From Candidatus Binatia bacterium (GTDB taxonomy: Bacteria; Desulfobacterota; Binatia; UBA9968; JAJDTQ01), in NCBI GenBank assembly GCA_022823055.1, contig JAJDXX010000123.1, positions 1-36,001 on the forward strand: a stretch of DNA of 36,001 bases, given 5' to 3'. The position numbers were made by a program, and so were the translations under genes. Shown here one piece after another: positions 15,262 through 26,000 of this stretch (positions are counted from its first letter, which is position 1; every line of letters begins with the position of its first letter). The notes under the pieces are model-generated. The model saw only the letters and a list, made by a program, of their open reading frames with translations. It did not search any database and was not told the origin of the DNA.

Positions 15262-17049
15262 TCATGAGTCGTCAAGCTGTTTGGCCGCCTCGTAGAAGTG
15301 TTGCGCCTCGTCGACATCGCCTCGGGACTCGTAAATTTTCGCAATGTAGCCCAAGGTGGCCACCTCGCCCCTGCGATTGCCCAATTCGCGGTACAGTGTC
15401 AGCGCGCTCTCGAGATAAGCGAGGGCCCGCGTCAATTGGTTCTGGCCCATGAAGGCCACGCCTATCGCATGCTGCACCAGCGAGGCCCCGGACCGGTCCC
15501 CGGTTCTCAGGCAAATGCGGATCCCTTCCTCCAGATTCCTCACGGCGAGGTCGTGGGAGCCCGATTCTGTCAAGATCGAGCCGAGCTCCGCAAGCGCCTG
15601 GATCTGCCCCGCGTCGTTGCCCGCGTCCCTGAACAGCCGCACCGAATCGGAAAGGTGCATGCGCGCCTTGTCCGTCTGGCCCGTGCGACGGTGGAGACGG
15701 CTGGCGCGCAGACGCAACCGCGCGAGCCAGAGAGCATCTCCTTCCGGCCCCAGGCCGTCGATGGCCGTCTCGTAGGCTTCAGCCGCCTGGGCTTCATCGC
15801 CCTGGAGACGATAGAATTCCGCCAAGTTGGATGACGCCATGGCACGCACGCCATCGTCTCCGCCGCTCTCCTGAAGGGCTTCCTTGGCGTAGACGACCGC
15901 GGGAGGGATCCTTCCACGGGCCAGGTTCGTGACCGCCAGGGCGTTCAGAAGAGGTCCGAGCCGGTCGCTCAGCGGCATTGCCTCCTTGAGGTGAGCCTCA
16001 GCCTCATCGTGAAGACCCATGACGTTCTCGACGATGGCCAGCCGAAGATACTCGCTCGGGTCCACCGGCTGGCGCGCGGTCGCCCGCCGTTCCAAGTCGT
16101 CGCGGGCCACGTTCACCGCCGGGCCGGCCCACTCCGGCAATGGTGCCCCGACCATCTCCACCATCAGCAGATCGCCGGGACAGATCTCGGCTGCAAGCGA
16201 GCGGATCGCGTCCAAGGGCCGGTCTTCGGAAGGCGCACCGGGCAAGACGGGCGGCCTCCGCTCCGGCTTCACCCGATCAACGGCGAGATCTTCTCCCGTG
16301 AAGTCTCCCCCGGAATGCTTCGCCCTCTCGCTGGCGCGTTCCTCCGGTCCACCGCGATGGCGCACGGCCGGTGGCTCCGCCAGGCGCGCGCCTTCTGGAT
16401 CACCGGGGATCACTGGCGGCGCCTCCTGCCTCGCGGGGTCATCGCCGACATCCGGCTCCGGTCGCAGGTAGCCGGTCTCGGCGGGGGGCTCGGTCTTCTC
16501 CTCCTCGCCGGTCTTCGCGGGCGCCGGAGCGCGTGTCCACCACGACAGTTCGAGATCGGGTTTCCCCGCTTCCTTTTCGGTACCGGCAGCCTTCGGCTCC
16601 TCCGGCGCCTCGGCCGGAGGATCGCGTTCGGGCTCGCCGTACCGAACCCCCTTATAGAAGAACCCGGGCCCGGTGTCCGCCTCCGGCTCGCCAGCGTCTT
16701 CCTTGGCCTCGCCGAACGTCGGACCGGTCTCCCACCAGGGAAGGCCGGCGGAAGGTCCCCCCGCCGGCTCTTCGCGCGTGGCGGGGGCGGGCGACGGATC
16801 CTCCAACATCACGGACAGGTCCACCGGATCATCGGTGATCTCGGGTTCCTCCGCTGTCTCGTCGCGGATATCGGTCATGCGTTCGCCGTATCTTATTCCG
16901 CGATAGATATACCCTTTAGGAGGAGCCGAATCCGTCGTCTGTTCGGTCGGTTCTCCGTCTTTCCGTTTTCTGCGTTCCATAGAGGGACCCCCGGAATGCG
17001 GTTCTTGGGCGGACGACAGCCCGCCGTTTGAGAATGTTTCCCTTGTCAC
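15262..17049 (-). CDS. TPR protein with repeated YRGxRYGE and WW motifs
   Basis: A 595-residue protein if GTG 17049 is used, or 572 from ATG 16980; neither has a decisive ribosome site. There is no signal peptide, so it is probably cytoplasmic. The first half is acidic, Pro-rich and low in order. It contains two copies of a short module: YIYRGIRYGE (47-56) followed by LPWWETGP (103-110), and FFYKGVRYGE (130-139) followed by LSWWTRAP (168-175). The second half (about 320-595) has TPR repeats of the kind that bind peptides (QALAELGSILTESGSHDLAV, HAIGVAFMGQNQLTRALAYL, LGYIAKIYESRGDVDEAQHF). It heads the minus-strand cluster, 56 bases before the sensor. The function is unknown; the repeated Tyr/Arg motif may be a docking peptide. 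Confidence 0.8.
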   Translation of the reverse strand: MTRETFSNGGLSSAQEPHSGGPSMERRKRKDGEPTEQTTDSAPPKGYIYRGIRYGERMTDIRDETAEEPEITDDPVDLSVMLEDPSPAPATREEPAGGPSAGLPWWETGPTFGEAKEDAGEPEADTGPGFFYKGVRYGEPERDPPAEAPEEPKAAGTEKEAGKPDLELSWWTRAPAPAKTGEEEKTEPPAETGYLRPEPDVGDDPARQEAPPVIPGDPEGARLAEPPAVRHRGGPEERASERAKHSGGDFTGEDLAVDRVKPERRPPVLPGAPSEDRPLDAIRSLAAEICPGDLLMVEMVGAPLPEWAGPAVNVARDDLERRATARQPVDPSEYLRLAIVENVMGLHDEAEAHLKEAMPLSDRLGPLLNALAVTNLARGRIPPAVVYAKEALQESGGDDGVRAMASSNLAEFYRLQGDEAQAAEAYETAIDGLGPEGDALWLARLRLRASRLHRRTGQTDKARMHLSDSVRLFRDAGNDAGQIQALAELGSILTESGSHDLAVRNLEEGIRICLRTGDRSGASLVQHAIGVAFMGQNQLTRALAYLESALTLYRELGNRRGEVATLGYIAKIYESRGDVDEAQHFYEAAKQLDDS

Positions 17050-17214
17050 TCTACGACAGCCAACGCGAAGAAATCAACGCTGTCAAGGGCGGGTTTTTTT
17101 TGGGCGGTCGGCCCGTGCCCTATCAATTTATGGAACACGGTGGTAGTCATGCCATTTAGTCCGCGAACACCGCGTCCGGCACGAAACGCGTTCCAGCAGC
17201 AGGAGGACCTTTCG

Positions 17215-18552
17215 ATGGGGCGAACTCGTATATTCATTGTCCTTGCGCTCGCATGGGTGTTCTTGCCCACTGTCGCATATGCACTGGACGGCAGAATCAA
17301 CGACACGCCGGTGCCGGAGTGGAAGGTAACGGCGGACACCGTATGGACTTGCATCGCGGCCATGCTGGTGTTCCTCATGCAGGCGGGCTTTGCCTTGGTC
17401 GAGGGCGGGTTTACCCGCGCCAAGAACACGGTCAACATCATGATGAAGAACGTCGGGGACTTCGCCATCGCCTCGCTCGGCTTCTGGATATTGGGGTTTG
17501 GCCTCATGTTCGGCGAGGGCAACCCGTTCATGGGGACTACGGGTTTCTTCACTTCGCCCGAGATGGGCGACGACCTGTACCCTTCCCTGAGTTGGGCATC
17601 GGTGCCGACCATGACGGCATGGCTCTTTCACCTGATGTTCTGCGCCACCGCCGCCACCATCGTGGCCGGTGCAATGGCCGAGCGCACCAAGTTCGTGAGC
17701 TATCTCATATTCAGTTTCTTCATCTCCCTTTTCTTCTATCCCGTGGTGGGCCACTGGGTGTGGGGTGGTGGATGGCTTGCGACGCTCGGCATGCTGGACT
17801 TTGCCGGCTCCACGGTCGTGCACTCCACCGGCGCATGGTTCGCCCTGGCCGGCGTGATCGTGCTTGGACCCAGGATCGGAAGATACAGCGAGCGCGGACT
17901 ACCGCTTGCCCTTCCGGGTCATAACATGATGATGGCGACGCTCGGGATGTTCATCCTGTGGTTCGGTTGGTTCGGCTTCAACACGGGAACCCTGATGAGC
18001 GCCAACGTATTCGAGATATCGACGATCGCCGCCAATACCAGCCTCGCGGGTGCCGCCGCCGCCATTGGCGCCACCCTGACCACGTGGTTCCTGTTCGGCA
18101 AACCCGACATCACGATGACGCTCAACGGCGTTCTCTGCGGTCTCGTGGCGGTCGCCGGCGCATGCGCCTATGTGGAGCCTTGGGTCGCTGCCGTCTTCTT
18201 CGGCTTTCTGCCCGGAGTTCTCGTGGTATTCTCCGTGCTGGCGTTCGATCGGATTCATGTCGATGACCCGGTGGGAGCCATATCCGTTCACGGCACGGGC
18301 GGCGCATTCGGGACGGTCATGCTGGGACTGTTTCATGCCAACTCCGGACTGTTCTACGGTGGTGGGGGCGACCTGCTCCTGGCCCAGTTCGTGGGGGTGG
18401 TGGCCGTCTTCGCCTTCAGCATGGTTAGCGGCTTTGTGATGTTCAGCTTGATCAAGGCCGTCGTGGGGTTGCGCGTGTCGCCGCAGACCGAGAGGGCTGG
18501 CCTGGACATGGAGGAACACGGCAACGATGCCTATCCAGAGTTCTTGGCCTAG
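17215..18552 (+). CDS. amt: Ammonium transporter, Amt family
   Basis: A 445-residue inner-membrane ammonium channel. ATG 17215 has AGGAGG (17201-17206) eight bases upstream. A cleavable signal peptide (IFIVLALAWVFLPTVAYA) is followed by eleven membrane segments. Recognisable family blocks are MLVFLMQAGFALVEGGFTRAKN, VGHWVWGGGWL, TLGMFILWFGWFGFNTG and the terminal GLDMEEHGNDAYPEF, which ends like other Amt proteins. The family block usually read as HSxGG appears as HSTGAWFAL. No PII (glnK) gene is adjacent, although Amt genes often pair with one. The gene ends before a strong stem-loop. Confidence 0.94.
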   Translation: MGRTRIFIVLALAWVFLPTVAYALDGRINDTPVPEWKVTADTVWTCIAAMLVFLMQAGFALVEGGFTRAKNTVNIMMKNVGDFAIASLGFWILGFGLMFGEGNPFMGTTGFFTSPEMGDDLYPSLSWASVPTMTAWLFHLMFCATAATIVAGAMAERTKFVSYLIFSFFISLFFYPVVGHWVWGGGWLATLGMLDFAGSTVVHSTGAWFALAGVIVLGPRIGRYSERGLPLALPGHNMMMATLGMFILWFGWFGFNTGTLMSANVFEISTIAANTSLAGAAAAIGATLTTWFLFGKPDITMTLNGVLCGLVAVAGACAYVEPWVAAVFFGFLPGVLVVFSVLAFDRIHVDDPVGAISVHGTGGAFGTVMLGLFHANSGLFYGGGGDLLLAQFVGVVAVFAFSMVSGFVMFSLIKAVVGLRVSPQTERAGLDMEEHGNDAYPEFLA

Positions 18553-18562
18553 TGGTGTGCGC

Positions 18563-18604
18563 ACCCCTTGTCGTTCCGGGCCAACCCCGAACGACAAGGG
18601 TGTG
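18563..18604. terminator. Bidirectional stem-loop between convergent genes
   Basis: A perfect 12-base-pair stem pairs CCCTTGTCGTTC (18565-18576) with GAACGACAAGGG (18589-18600) around a 12-base loop that itself can pair GGG with CCC. It lies 12 bases after the amt stop and 9 bases before the stop of the minus-strand haem protein. There is no U-run, but position and strength fit a shared transcription terminator. Confidence 0.75.
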
Positions 18605-18609
18605 TGCCG

Positions 18610-19187
18610 TCAGTCCAAGCGAATGCGAACGACGATGCCGCCCATCACGTCGCCGTCCTTGAAGTCCGTCCGCGGACTGTCCGGATGGTTGTTGTGGCAC
18701 CTCGCACAGGCCGGCGACACCGCGACGCTGGCATAGACCGCGGTCAGTCGCTCGATGCCGTAGATGGTTTCGCGACCGTAGTACGGGTTCGCGAGGGCAC
18801 CCTCGAGTCCGGTGTTCTCGATGTCGTTGCTCGGCGCGTTCTCCCTCCTGATGGGCCACTTCGACTTGAGCGCGAAGCTGAACCTGTCCGTCTGCCTAGC
18901 CGCCCGTTCCGAGGCCATTCGGAACATCTGGGCCGGCAACGGCAACTTGTCATGTTCGAGCGGCCATTGCTCGCTGGCCTTGATCACCCCTGCCACGTCC
19001 TGCAGGCGGTAGACCACTTGGTTCGAATAGACGGCGAGCGCAGAGGACACCGCAATGCAATGAACAGGGCGTCAGCCATCATCTCCGGGGTAACCTGCGC
19101 CTTTTGCTCGGGTTTGGCCTGGGGGCTTCTCTCACAGGCGGCGAGCAGGGCGATGACAAGGCAGAGAAGGGTAGGAAAGTGCTTCAT
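18610..19187 (-). pseudogene. DUF3365 (Tll0287-like) haem-c lipoprotein, frameshifted
   Basis: From ATG 19187 the first frame gives a lipoprotein signal (LCLVIALLAAC) and then VTPEMMADALFIAL. The match continues in the next frame with AVSSALAVYSNQVVYRLQDV to the stop at 18610. The break is near 19055-19065, with no long homopolymer there. The second part holds the CARCHN (CxxCH) haem attachment site followed by GDVMGGIVVRI, typical of DUF3365 sensor or redox domains. Joined, the protein would be about 190 residues, a normal length for a periplasmic member. The single indel could be a real mutation or a base-calling error. Haem attachment would need a cytochrome c maturation system, not seen in this window. 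Confidence 0.75.
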
Positions 19188-19337
19188 GGCGTCCTTCTTC
19201 CTGGAAGGCGAAAACTCGCTCTAACTCGTTCAGATGCCACTTCGGTACAGGAGGCCCATAACAGGGCCAAGGCTGGCGTGTCAAACCGGAGTGCAGGCGG
19301 AACGCGGGCCGTGCTTGAGGTGGTTGGAATCTTGGTC

Positions 19338-21569
19338 ATGACGATGCATGGATATGTTGATGAGCGTTCGCGTGGGCTCGGTACTCCGCCTATTTGGCTC
19401 TACGGGGCCGTCGTCTGCGTTGCCGCGTGGCTCGTGTTCTGGGTCCAGCCACTGGCGGTGCGGGGAGTTCTGCCGGTGTTGGGCGGCTCGCCCGCGGTAT
19501 GGAACACCGCGATGGTGTTCTTCCAGAGCGCCCTGCTCGGCGGGTACGGGTTGGCCCACCTCCTCGCCCGCCGGACAGCGCCCGCCGGACAGTTCATCGT
19601 ACTCGGAGCGCTGTGGGCGGGAATCGCCCTCACCATGCCGGTGGGTGAGCTTCGGCTTCTCGGTGAGACGCCGTCGGCGGGCGTCCCGCCGGCGTTGTGG
19701 CTCCTCGGAACGCTCGCGGGCTCCCTCGGGCTCGCCTTCGTCGCCGTCACCTCCCTTACACCCCTGGTCCAAAGCTGGCTCGCCCGGACAAACGCGGGTG
19801 CGGCGTCGGCCGACCCCTATTTTCTCTACGCGGCGTCGAACGTGGGCTCGGTCGGCGCGTTGCTGGCGTTCCCCTTTCTCCTCGAACCTTTTCTCGGGCT
19901 GGGCCGGCAGGCATGGCTCTGGAGCCTGGCGGCGCTGGCACTTGCGCCCTTCCTGGTCATCCTTTGGCGCGGAGCCGCCGCTCGAGACGCTGGCGCCCGT
20001 GCGGCCGGGGCGGAGGAAGCGACGCCGGACTCTGGCCGGACGGTGCTGCCGGTGCTGCGCATCCTGGCGCTGTCCGCGGTCCCGAGTGCGCTCCTGCTCG
20101 CCGTCACGCGCCACGTCACCACCGACGTGGCGGCCGTGCCGCTGCTATGGATCGTGCCCCTGGCTCTCTACCTCGCCACCTTCGTCCACGCCTTCGCGCG
20201 CCGCTCCCTGATTCCACAGTGGCTTCTGGCTCGCCTCCTCGCCCCGGGCCTCCTCGTGCTGGCGGTTCTGTACCCCTTCTCCTACTTCGCGTTGGTGTTC
20301 GGCCTGTTCCATGTCGCCGTCTTCGCCCTGGCCGCGCTCTACTGCCACGGGGCGCTGGCCCGTCTCCGCCCGCCGCCCGCCGGCCTGACCTTCTTCTACC
20401 TCCTGGTCTCCACCGGCGGGCTCATCGGCGGGCTGCTGGTCGCGCTCGCCGCGCCGCTGGTCTTCAACGATGTCCACGAGTATCCCATCGCCTTGTGCTG
20501 CTTGGCCGCCCTCCTGCCGGCGGCTTCGGTTGTCCTGCGCCGCGGTCACTGGGGCGCCGCAGCTGGCGCGCTCGGATTGCTCTTGGCCGGGCTGGCCACC
20601 CTCTACGGACATTACGGCAGCTTGTCCGATCTCGCCGTCGGCGCGGCCACGGCGCTGGTCGCGCTTGCCGCTCCCGCCCTGCTCATCCTGCGGGCGCGGC
20701 CCGCCCTGCTCGCGGTTGCGCTCCTGCCGGTGTTCATGTTGCCGTTTCTGGTGGGCCGAGACAGGGACGGGGGGTATGTCGCCCGCGCGCGTACCTTCTT
20801 CGGCGTGTACCGGATCGTGGAATCCGGCGGGCTGCGTTCCTTCTATCACGGTACCACCTTGCACGGCGCGGAGCGAAGGAACCCGGACGGAACCATCGAC
20901 AGCCGGACGACCTACTACGGCCCCGGCACCCCATACGCCGAGTTGCTGGCAAGTCTTGCGCGCCGCCCCGCGCCCCTGGTCATGGGCATCGCCGGACTCG
21001 GCACCGGCTCGCTCGCATGCTTCGCGCGCCCCGGCGACGAGGTGCGCATCTATGAAATCGATCCCGCCGTCGTACGTCTGGCCCGCGAGCACTTTGCCGC
21101 GCTTCGCAACTGCGCTCCGGATGCGACCATTGCCACCGGCGATGCGCGGCTGCTGATTGCGCGCGAGCGGGTCAAGTTCGACTTCCTCGCTCTCGATGCC
21201 TTTACGTCCGACGCGATTCCTGTCCACTTGCTGACCCTGGAGGCCTTCCGGAGCTACCTTCGCGTTCTAGCCCCGGAGGGGGTTGTTGCCGTTCACATCT
21301 CGAACCGCCACATCAATCTTGAGCCTGTGGTCGCGGCCATCGCCGACAAGCAGCGACTCGCCGCGCGCGTCAAGCTCTACTCCGCTCCGGAACACCTGAG
21401 GAAAAGGAGGGCGGCGACTTCATCCCACTTGGTTGTCCTCGCCCGGGATGAGGGCACCCTGCAGGCTCTCGACCTCGATGGGAGTTGGGTACCCTTGGAC
21501 GCCGCGGACCGGGTGCGGTTGTGGACGGATGACTACGCGAGCATCGCTCCGCTCCTGCGCTGGTGGTAG
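19338..21569 (+). CDS. Membrane-fused spermidine synthase-like protein
   Basis: About 743 residues from ATG 19338 (ATG 19344 or an upstream GTG are alternatives; the ribosome site is unclear). The first 480 residues are a string of roughly fourteen hydrophobic segments. The C-terminal 240 residues are a spermidine synthase-like Rossmann domain: MGIAGLGTGSLACF (SAM-type glycine loop), VRIYEIDPAVVRLA (acidic residue after the second strand), TGDARLLIA, and FLALDAFTSDAIPVHLLT, a block characteristic of the membrane-fused members. Whether these proteins make polyamines is not established. No decarboxylase or other polyamine gene is nearby. Confidence 0.85.
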   Translation: MTMHGYVDERSRGLGTPPIWLYGAVVCVAAWLVFWVQPLAVRGVLPVLGGSPAVWNTAMVFFQSALLGGYGLAHLLARRTAPAGQFIVLGALWAGIALTMPVGELRLLGETPSAGVPPALWLLGTLAGSLGLAFVAVTSLTPLVQSWLARTNAGAASADPYFLYAASNVGSVGALLAFPFLLEPFLGLGRQAWLWSLAALALAPFLVILWRGAAARDAGARAAGAEEATPDSGRTVLPVLRILALSAVPSALLLAVTRHVTTDVAAVPLLWIVPLALYLATFVHAFARRSLIPQWLLARLLAPGLLVLAVLYPFSYFALVFGLFHVAVFALAALYCHGALARLRPPPAGLTFFYLLVSTGGLIGGLLVALAAPLVFNDVHEYPIALCCLAALLPAASVVLRRGHWGAAAGALGLLLAGLATLYGHYGSLSDLAVGAATALVALAAPALLILRARPALLAVALLPVFMLPFLVGRDRDGGYVARARTFFGVYRIVESGGLRSFYHGTTLHGAERRNPDGTIDSRTTYYGPGTPYAELLASLARRPAPLVMGIAGLGTGSLACFARPGDEVRIYEIDPAVVRLAREHFAALRNCAPDATIATGDARLLIARERVKFDFLALDAFTSDAIPVHLLTLEAFRSYLRVLAPEGVVAVHISNRHINLEPVVAAIADKQRLAARVKLYSAPEHLRKRRAATSSHLVVLARDEGTLQALDLDGSWVPLDAADRVRLWTDDYASIAPLLRWW

Positions 21570-21702
21570 AAGGTGGCGCGGTGACGGGCAGGCGAGGCAC
21601 CTGGAATCCGGATCAAGTCCGGAGACAGCCGAAGGGCTTGCGAATATCCGCGATTCGTGGATAAGTTGACTGGCAATTGGTTCTGGCTTGGCGGGATGAA
21701 GG

Positions 21703-23046
21703 TTGAGTAAAGACGCGTCCATTCTGGCGGTCGGAGATGTACACCTCGGCACCTCGTGTTCGGGGTTGCCCGACTGGGTCGAATCCCAGGGCCTGGACCC
21801 GGGCGAACTCACGCCTGCGGCCGCGCTCCGGCTCACGGTCGATCTGGCCATCGAAAACCGTTTCGATGCCGTATTGTTCGCGGGCGATGTGGTGGAAAGC
21901 ACTAACGCCCGTTTCGAAGCAATGGCGCCGCTTGAGGAGTGCGTGCGGCGGTTGCTCGACGCGGGTATCGAGGTCGTCGCGGTGGCCGGCAACCACGATG
22001 TCGAGGCATTGCCGCGCCTGGCTTCCCTGATCGGCGGGTTCAACGTCCTGGGCGCCGGCGGCCGCTGGGAGGCGCGCACGATATCGAAAGGCGGGACTCC
22101 CGTGGCCCAGGTATTGGGATGGTCGTTCGGTCAGGAACATGTGCGCCAGAGTCCGTTGGCGGAACTGTTGAAGCGGCCGTTGCCGGCGCCGTCGCCTCCG
22201 GTTCCGCGCATCGGCCTGCTGCACGCCGACTTGGGCGCGGCCCGTGGCCCCTACGCGCCCATCAGGCAGACCGAGCTGGATGAGGCGGGGTGCGACGCCT
22301 GGTTGCTCGGCCATGTCCACAAGCCTTCCCTCGATAGCTTGTCCACGTCGAAAGGAATCCGGCCATTCGGTTACCTCGGATCGCTGGTGGGGCTCGACCC
22401 GTCGGAAACGGGACCCCACGGCCCCTGGCTTCTGACGATTTCCAGCGAAGGCGGCATCGAGCTTCGGCTGATCCCCTTCGCGCCGCTACGATGGGAGCCG
22501 GCGGCCATCCGGGTGGACGGGCTCGAGCAGGTCGACGATGTCGGCGACAGGCTGCTGAGCGAAGCCGAGCGCATCGTCCGCCGTCTCGCCAGCGCCGCCC
22601 CCCTGCCTCGGGCGCTCGGTCTGCGCGTGCGGCTCACGGGGACGAGCGGCTGTTACGAGGACATCCGGCAGTGGATTGCGGGCGGCGAGTGGAGCACCAT
22701 GGGGCGCGTGGTCGACGGCACGGTGGTCTTCTTCAGCAAGGTCGTGGACGCGATGGAGTTGCGGCTGGACCTTGCGCGCATCGCATCCGGCGACGACCCC
22801 GCAGCCCTGATGGCGCAGCGGCTGCTGATGCTGTCGCGCGATGATGATCGGGCGAGGGCGCTGCTCGACCAGGCGCGTGCAGAGTTGGGAGAAGTGGTCC
22901 GGGAGGATGTCTGGAAGCCTGTTCAGGAGCATCGCAGTGCCATGGATCCGTTGTCGGACGACGCCCTGCGCGAGGTTCTCTTCAAGGCCGGCAAGGCTGC
23001 CCTGAACGCCATGCTTTCCGGCCGCGAGCGAGGCAACACGGCGTGA
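21703..23046 (+). CDS. SbcD/Mre11-like metallophosphoesterase
   Basis: A 447-residue predicted nuclease subunit. The start is TTG 21703, because the nearby ATG 21696 is out of frame and stops at once; GGGA lies upstream. All calcineurin-type metal motifs are present: GDVHLG (near 11), GDVVES (near 62), GNHDVE (near 97), LLHADLG (near 174) and LLGHVHKP (near 203). A C-terminal region of about 220 residues follows. Its stop overlaps the start of the SbcC/YhaN-like gene (GTGA, 23043-23046), which indicates a two-subunit complex. The pairing resembles SbcD-SbcC, or more closely YhaO-YhaN of Bacillus. The likely role is DNA end processing, repair or defence against foreign DNA. Confidence 0.87.
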   Translation: MSKDASILAVGDVHLGTSCSGLPDWVESQGLDPGELTPAAALRLTVDLAIENRFDAVLFAGDVVESTNARFEAMAPLEECVRRLLDAGIEVVAVAGNHDVEALPRLASLIGGFNVLGAGGRWEARTISKGGTPVAQVLGWSFGQEHVRQSPLAELLKRPLPAPSPPVPRIGLLHADLGAARGPYAPIRQTELDEAGCDAWLLGHVHKPSLDSLSTSKGIRPFGYLGSLVGLDPSETGPHGPWLLTISSEGGIELRLIPFAPLRWEPAAIRVDGLEQVDDVGDRLLSEAERIVRRLASAAPLPRALGLRVRLTGTSGCYEDIRQWIAGGEWSTMGRVVDGTVVFFSKVVDAMELRLDLARIASGDDPAALMAQRLLMLSRDDDRARALLDQARAELGEVVREDVWKPVQEHRSAMDPLSDDALREVLFKAGKAALNAMLSGRERGNTA

Positions 23047-26000
23047 AGCTCAAACGGCTTGCCATCAACCGGCTACCGGGCATCAGCGAACCCTTCGAGA
23101 TCGAAGCGGCGGGGGCGGGTTTCCATGTCGTGTTCGGGCCCAACGGGGTCGGCAAGTCGAGCATCTGCCGCGCCCTCGAAAGCCTGTACTGGGACGACCG
23201 CCACTCCTCGCCGCTCACGTCCGTAAGCGCCGAGTTTGAACTGGAAGGAGAACCGTGGTCGGGGCAGCGCGAAGGGAGCCGTGCAGCCTGGCAGCGAGGC
23301 AGCGACAGGCACGTTTCCCCGAGCCTTCCCCCGTCCCACAACCACCGCTGTTTCTTTCTGCGCCTGCGCGATCTGATCGATCCGTCCCGGGACGGTACCG
23401 CCGACATTGCCTCGGAAATCCGGCGGCAGATGTCGGGGGGATTCGATCTCGACAAGATCGGCTCGGACCTGTTCTCCGGCGTGTCTCGCCAGGCTGGCCG
23501 CCGGCAACGCCGGGATTTCAACAATGCGTCCGACGATGTGCAGAAGGCGGTCGTCCAGCAGGCCGACCTGCAGCGGCGCGCGGACGATCTTGAATCCCTC
23601 AGGAGTCAGCTCGAAGAAGCTGATGCCGCTTCCGGCCGGCTGGTTCTTGTGGAGCGCGCCATCGGGCTGGCGCGCCGGCGGCAAGAACTCTCTGGAATCG
23701 TGGAGCGGATCGACGCGCTGCCCGGCGCGCTCGCCAAGCTCACCGGCAAGGAGGTCGAGGAGGTCGAGCGGTACCAGCATCAGGCGGACACGTTGGCGGA
23801 ACGGGCGCGCTCGCTGGAACAGCAGTTGCACAAGACGCGCGAGGCGTTGCGGCAAGCCGCCTTGGACAAGCCGGTCGAAGCGTCCGATCTTGCGGCTTGG
23901 CGCGAGAACGCCGACGAGCTGAGCCGCATCGAGTTGGAACTGGACGCGGCCAGGACCGAACGGAACGCCACCCGCAGGAAGCTTGCCGCGGCCTTGCACG
24001 AGGTCGGTGACCATGATGCTCATCTCGTAGGCGGGACCGCGCTGACACTGTCCGAGCATGGCGAGTTGTTCGCGTTTCTGCGTTCGAGTCAGGAGCACGC
24101 CATCCAGGCCAATACCCTTCGAGAGCGGCTGCGTCAGCTTCAACGCGCCGAACTGCCCGCGGAAGCCGAGCGAGACCTCGAAAGGTTGCGCGCGGGGGCC
24201 GAAGCCTTGCGCGGGTGGCTGCGAGCGCCTGAGCCTGATAGCGTCGCCGCCAGGGTCCGTACCCGGTGGCCATGGCTGCTGTTCGCCGGCGTGATGACGC
24301 TGGCTGGCGTGCTGGCTCTGCTTATCGAGAAAGTGGGCTTGGCTTGGTTCCAGGAGCGGTCGGTCGCGCTTGTCTCGATCGCCGGGCTCATCGGAGGGCT
24401 GGGCATCGGCGCTGCTCTGGCCGTCTTGCTGCTGGGTCACCGGAGTCGTTCCGACGCGGACAGAACGACCGCGCGGGCCGTGTTCGAGGAACTGGGCCTT
24501 GACCCGCCCGCTGAATGGAATGTTTCCGTGGTAGGAGCACACCTGAACCGGCTGGAGCGCGTCACCGCCGACATGGAGGCCGCCATCGAGCAGGCGCGCG
24601 ACAGCAGCCTGCAACGACGGCGGCTGGAGAACGAGTTGGAGGGCCTGTCCGAACACGAGGCCGTCCTGGACGTTCGCAGGAAGGAAATCGGAGAAAGACT
24701 CGGTTTGGAGACGATCCCGCCGGACGCGGAGTTGGTGGACTTCGCGCGCGCGCTCGACCAACTCCGCTTGGCACGGAGCGACGATGAAGCCGCGGCAGGC
24801 CAGGTGGAAGGACTTGAGCAGAAGTATTCCGCCCTCCTGTCCAACCTGGCAGGCATTCTGGAAGAGCATGGGGAGATGAAGCCGGAAGATGCGGCAACGG
24901 CCAAGGCGCGGATACACCACATCGCCGAGCGGAGCTCCCGGCTGGAGCAGGCACTCTCCGACGAGCGGAAAATGACGGCGCAGATCGAGGAGATCACCGT
25001 CGACTGCTCGGCCGCGGCCAAATCCATCGCGCGGATCTATGCGGACGCGTCGTTGAGCGAAGGCGACATGAAAGGCCTCGTGGCGTTGATCCATTCGTTG
25101 CAGCACTATCGGGATCTGATCAACGAGCGGACAAGCCTGGAAGGCCAGATCGCTCTGGATCAAGCGGAACTGGCCAAGGCCGGGGCAGAGAGACTGGCCG
25201 AATCCGACGGACTGTCCCTTGAACGGCTCAAGGACGATCTGTCGCGCGTGGAGGCTCGGTCCAGCGAATTGCGGAACGAGATTGCCGAGATCACGGCTCG
25301 GACGGACGCGGCCAGGAACGGCAACAGCATGCAGGGACTCATGGCCGTCCGCGAAGAGGCCCGCGCCAAACTGAACGAATTCCGCGACGACGCGCTGTAC
25401 GCCAAGGCGGGACGCTTCCTCATGGATGCGGTGGAAAAGGAATACGAGCATACCCGGATGCCACAGGTGCTTGAACGCGCACGCGCCCATTTCTTCGCGT
25501 TCACCCACCACAATTACAAGCTGGAGTTGGGCAAGGACGATGGTGTTCCGCGGCTCTTTGCCCGCGAGGCGCGCGGCGGAGAGGTGCGGGAGATCGACGA
25601 GCTGTCGGACGGGACACGGGTCCAGTTGCTGTTGGCGGCGCGCATCGCTTTTGCGGAAGAGGTGGAACAGGGCAAGACTATGCCCCTGTTTCTCGATGAA
25701 GCGCTGGACCAGAGCGACCCCCGGCGATTCGAGGCCGTGGTGCGAAGTCTGGGGCGCGTGGCAAAAGAACAGCATCGCCAGATCTTCTACCTCACCAGCG
25801 ACCCTCTGGACGTGGATCGAATCCGGGACGCGCTCGGCAAGGACGACTGCGAGTTGACGGCCGCAATCGACCTGGGCCTGATACGCACTCAGACGGTTAG
25901 CGTGAGCGGAGCTCAGGCACTCCAGGTCGATCTCGGACCGGCGGTTCCGGCTCCTGACGGCCTGTCGTCCGAAGAATACGGAGTGGCTCTCGATGTGCCG

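Noticed and set aside
17087-17105. GC-rich bases followed by T8 as a terminator
   Set aside because: It lies between divergently transcribed genes and has no matching upstream arm, so no transcript should end there on the plus strand.
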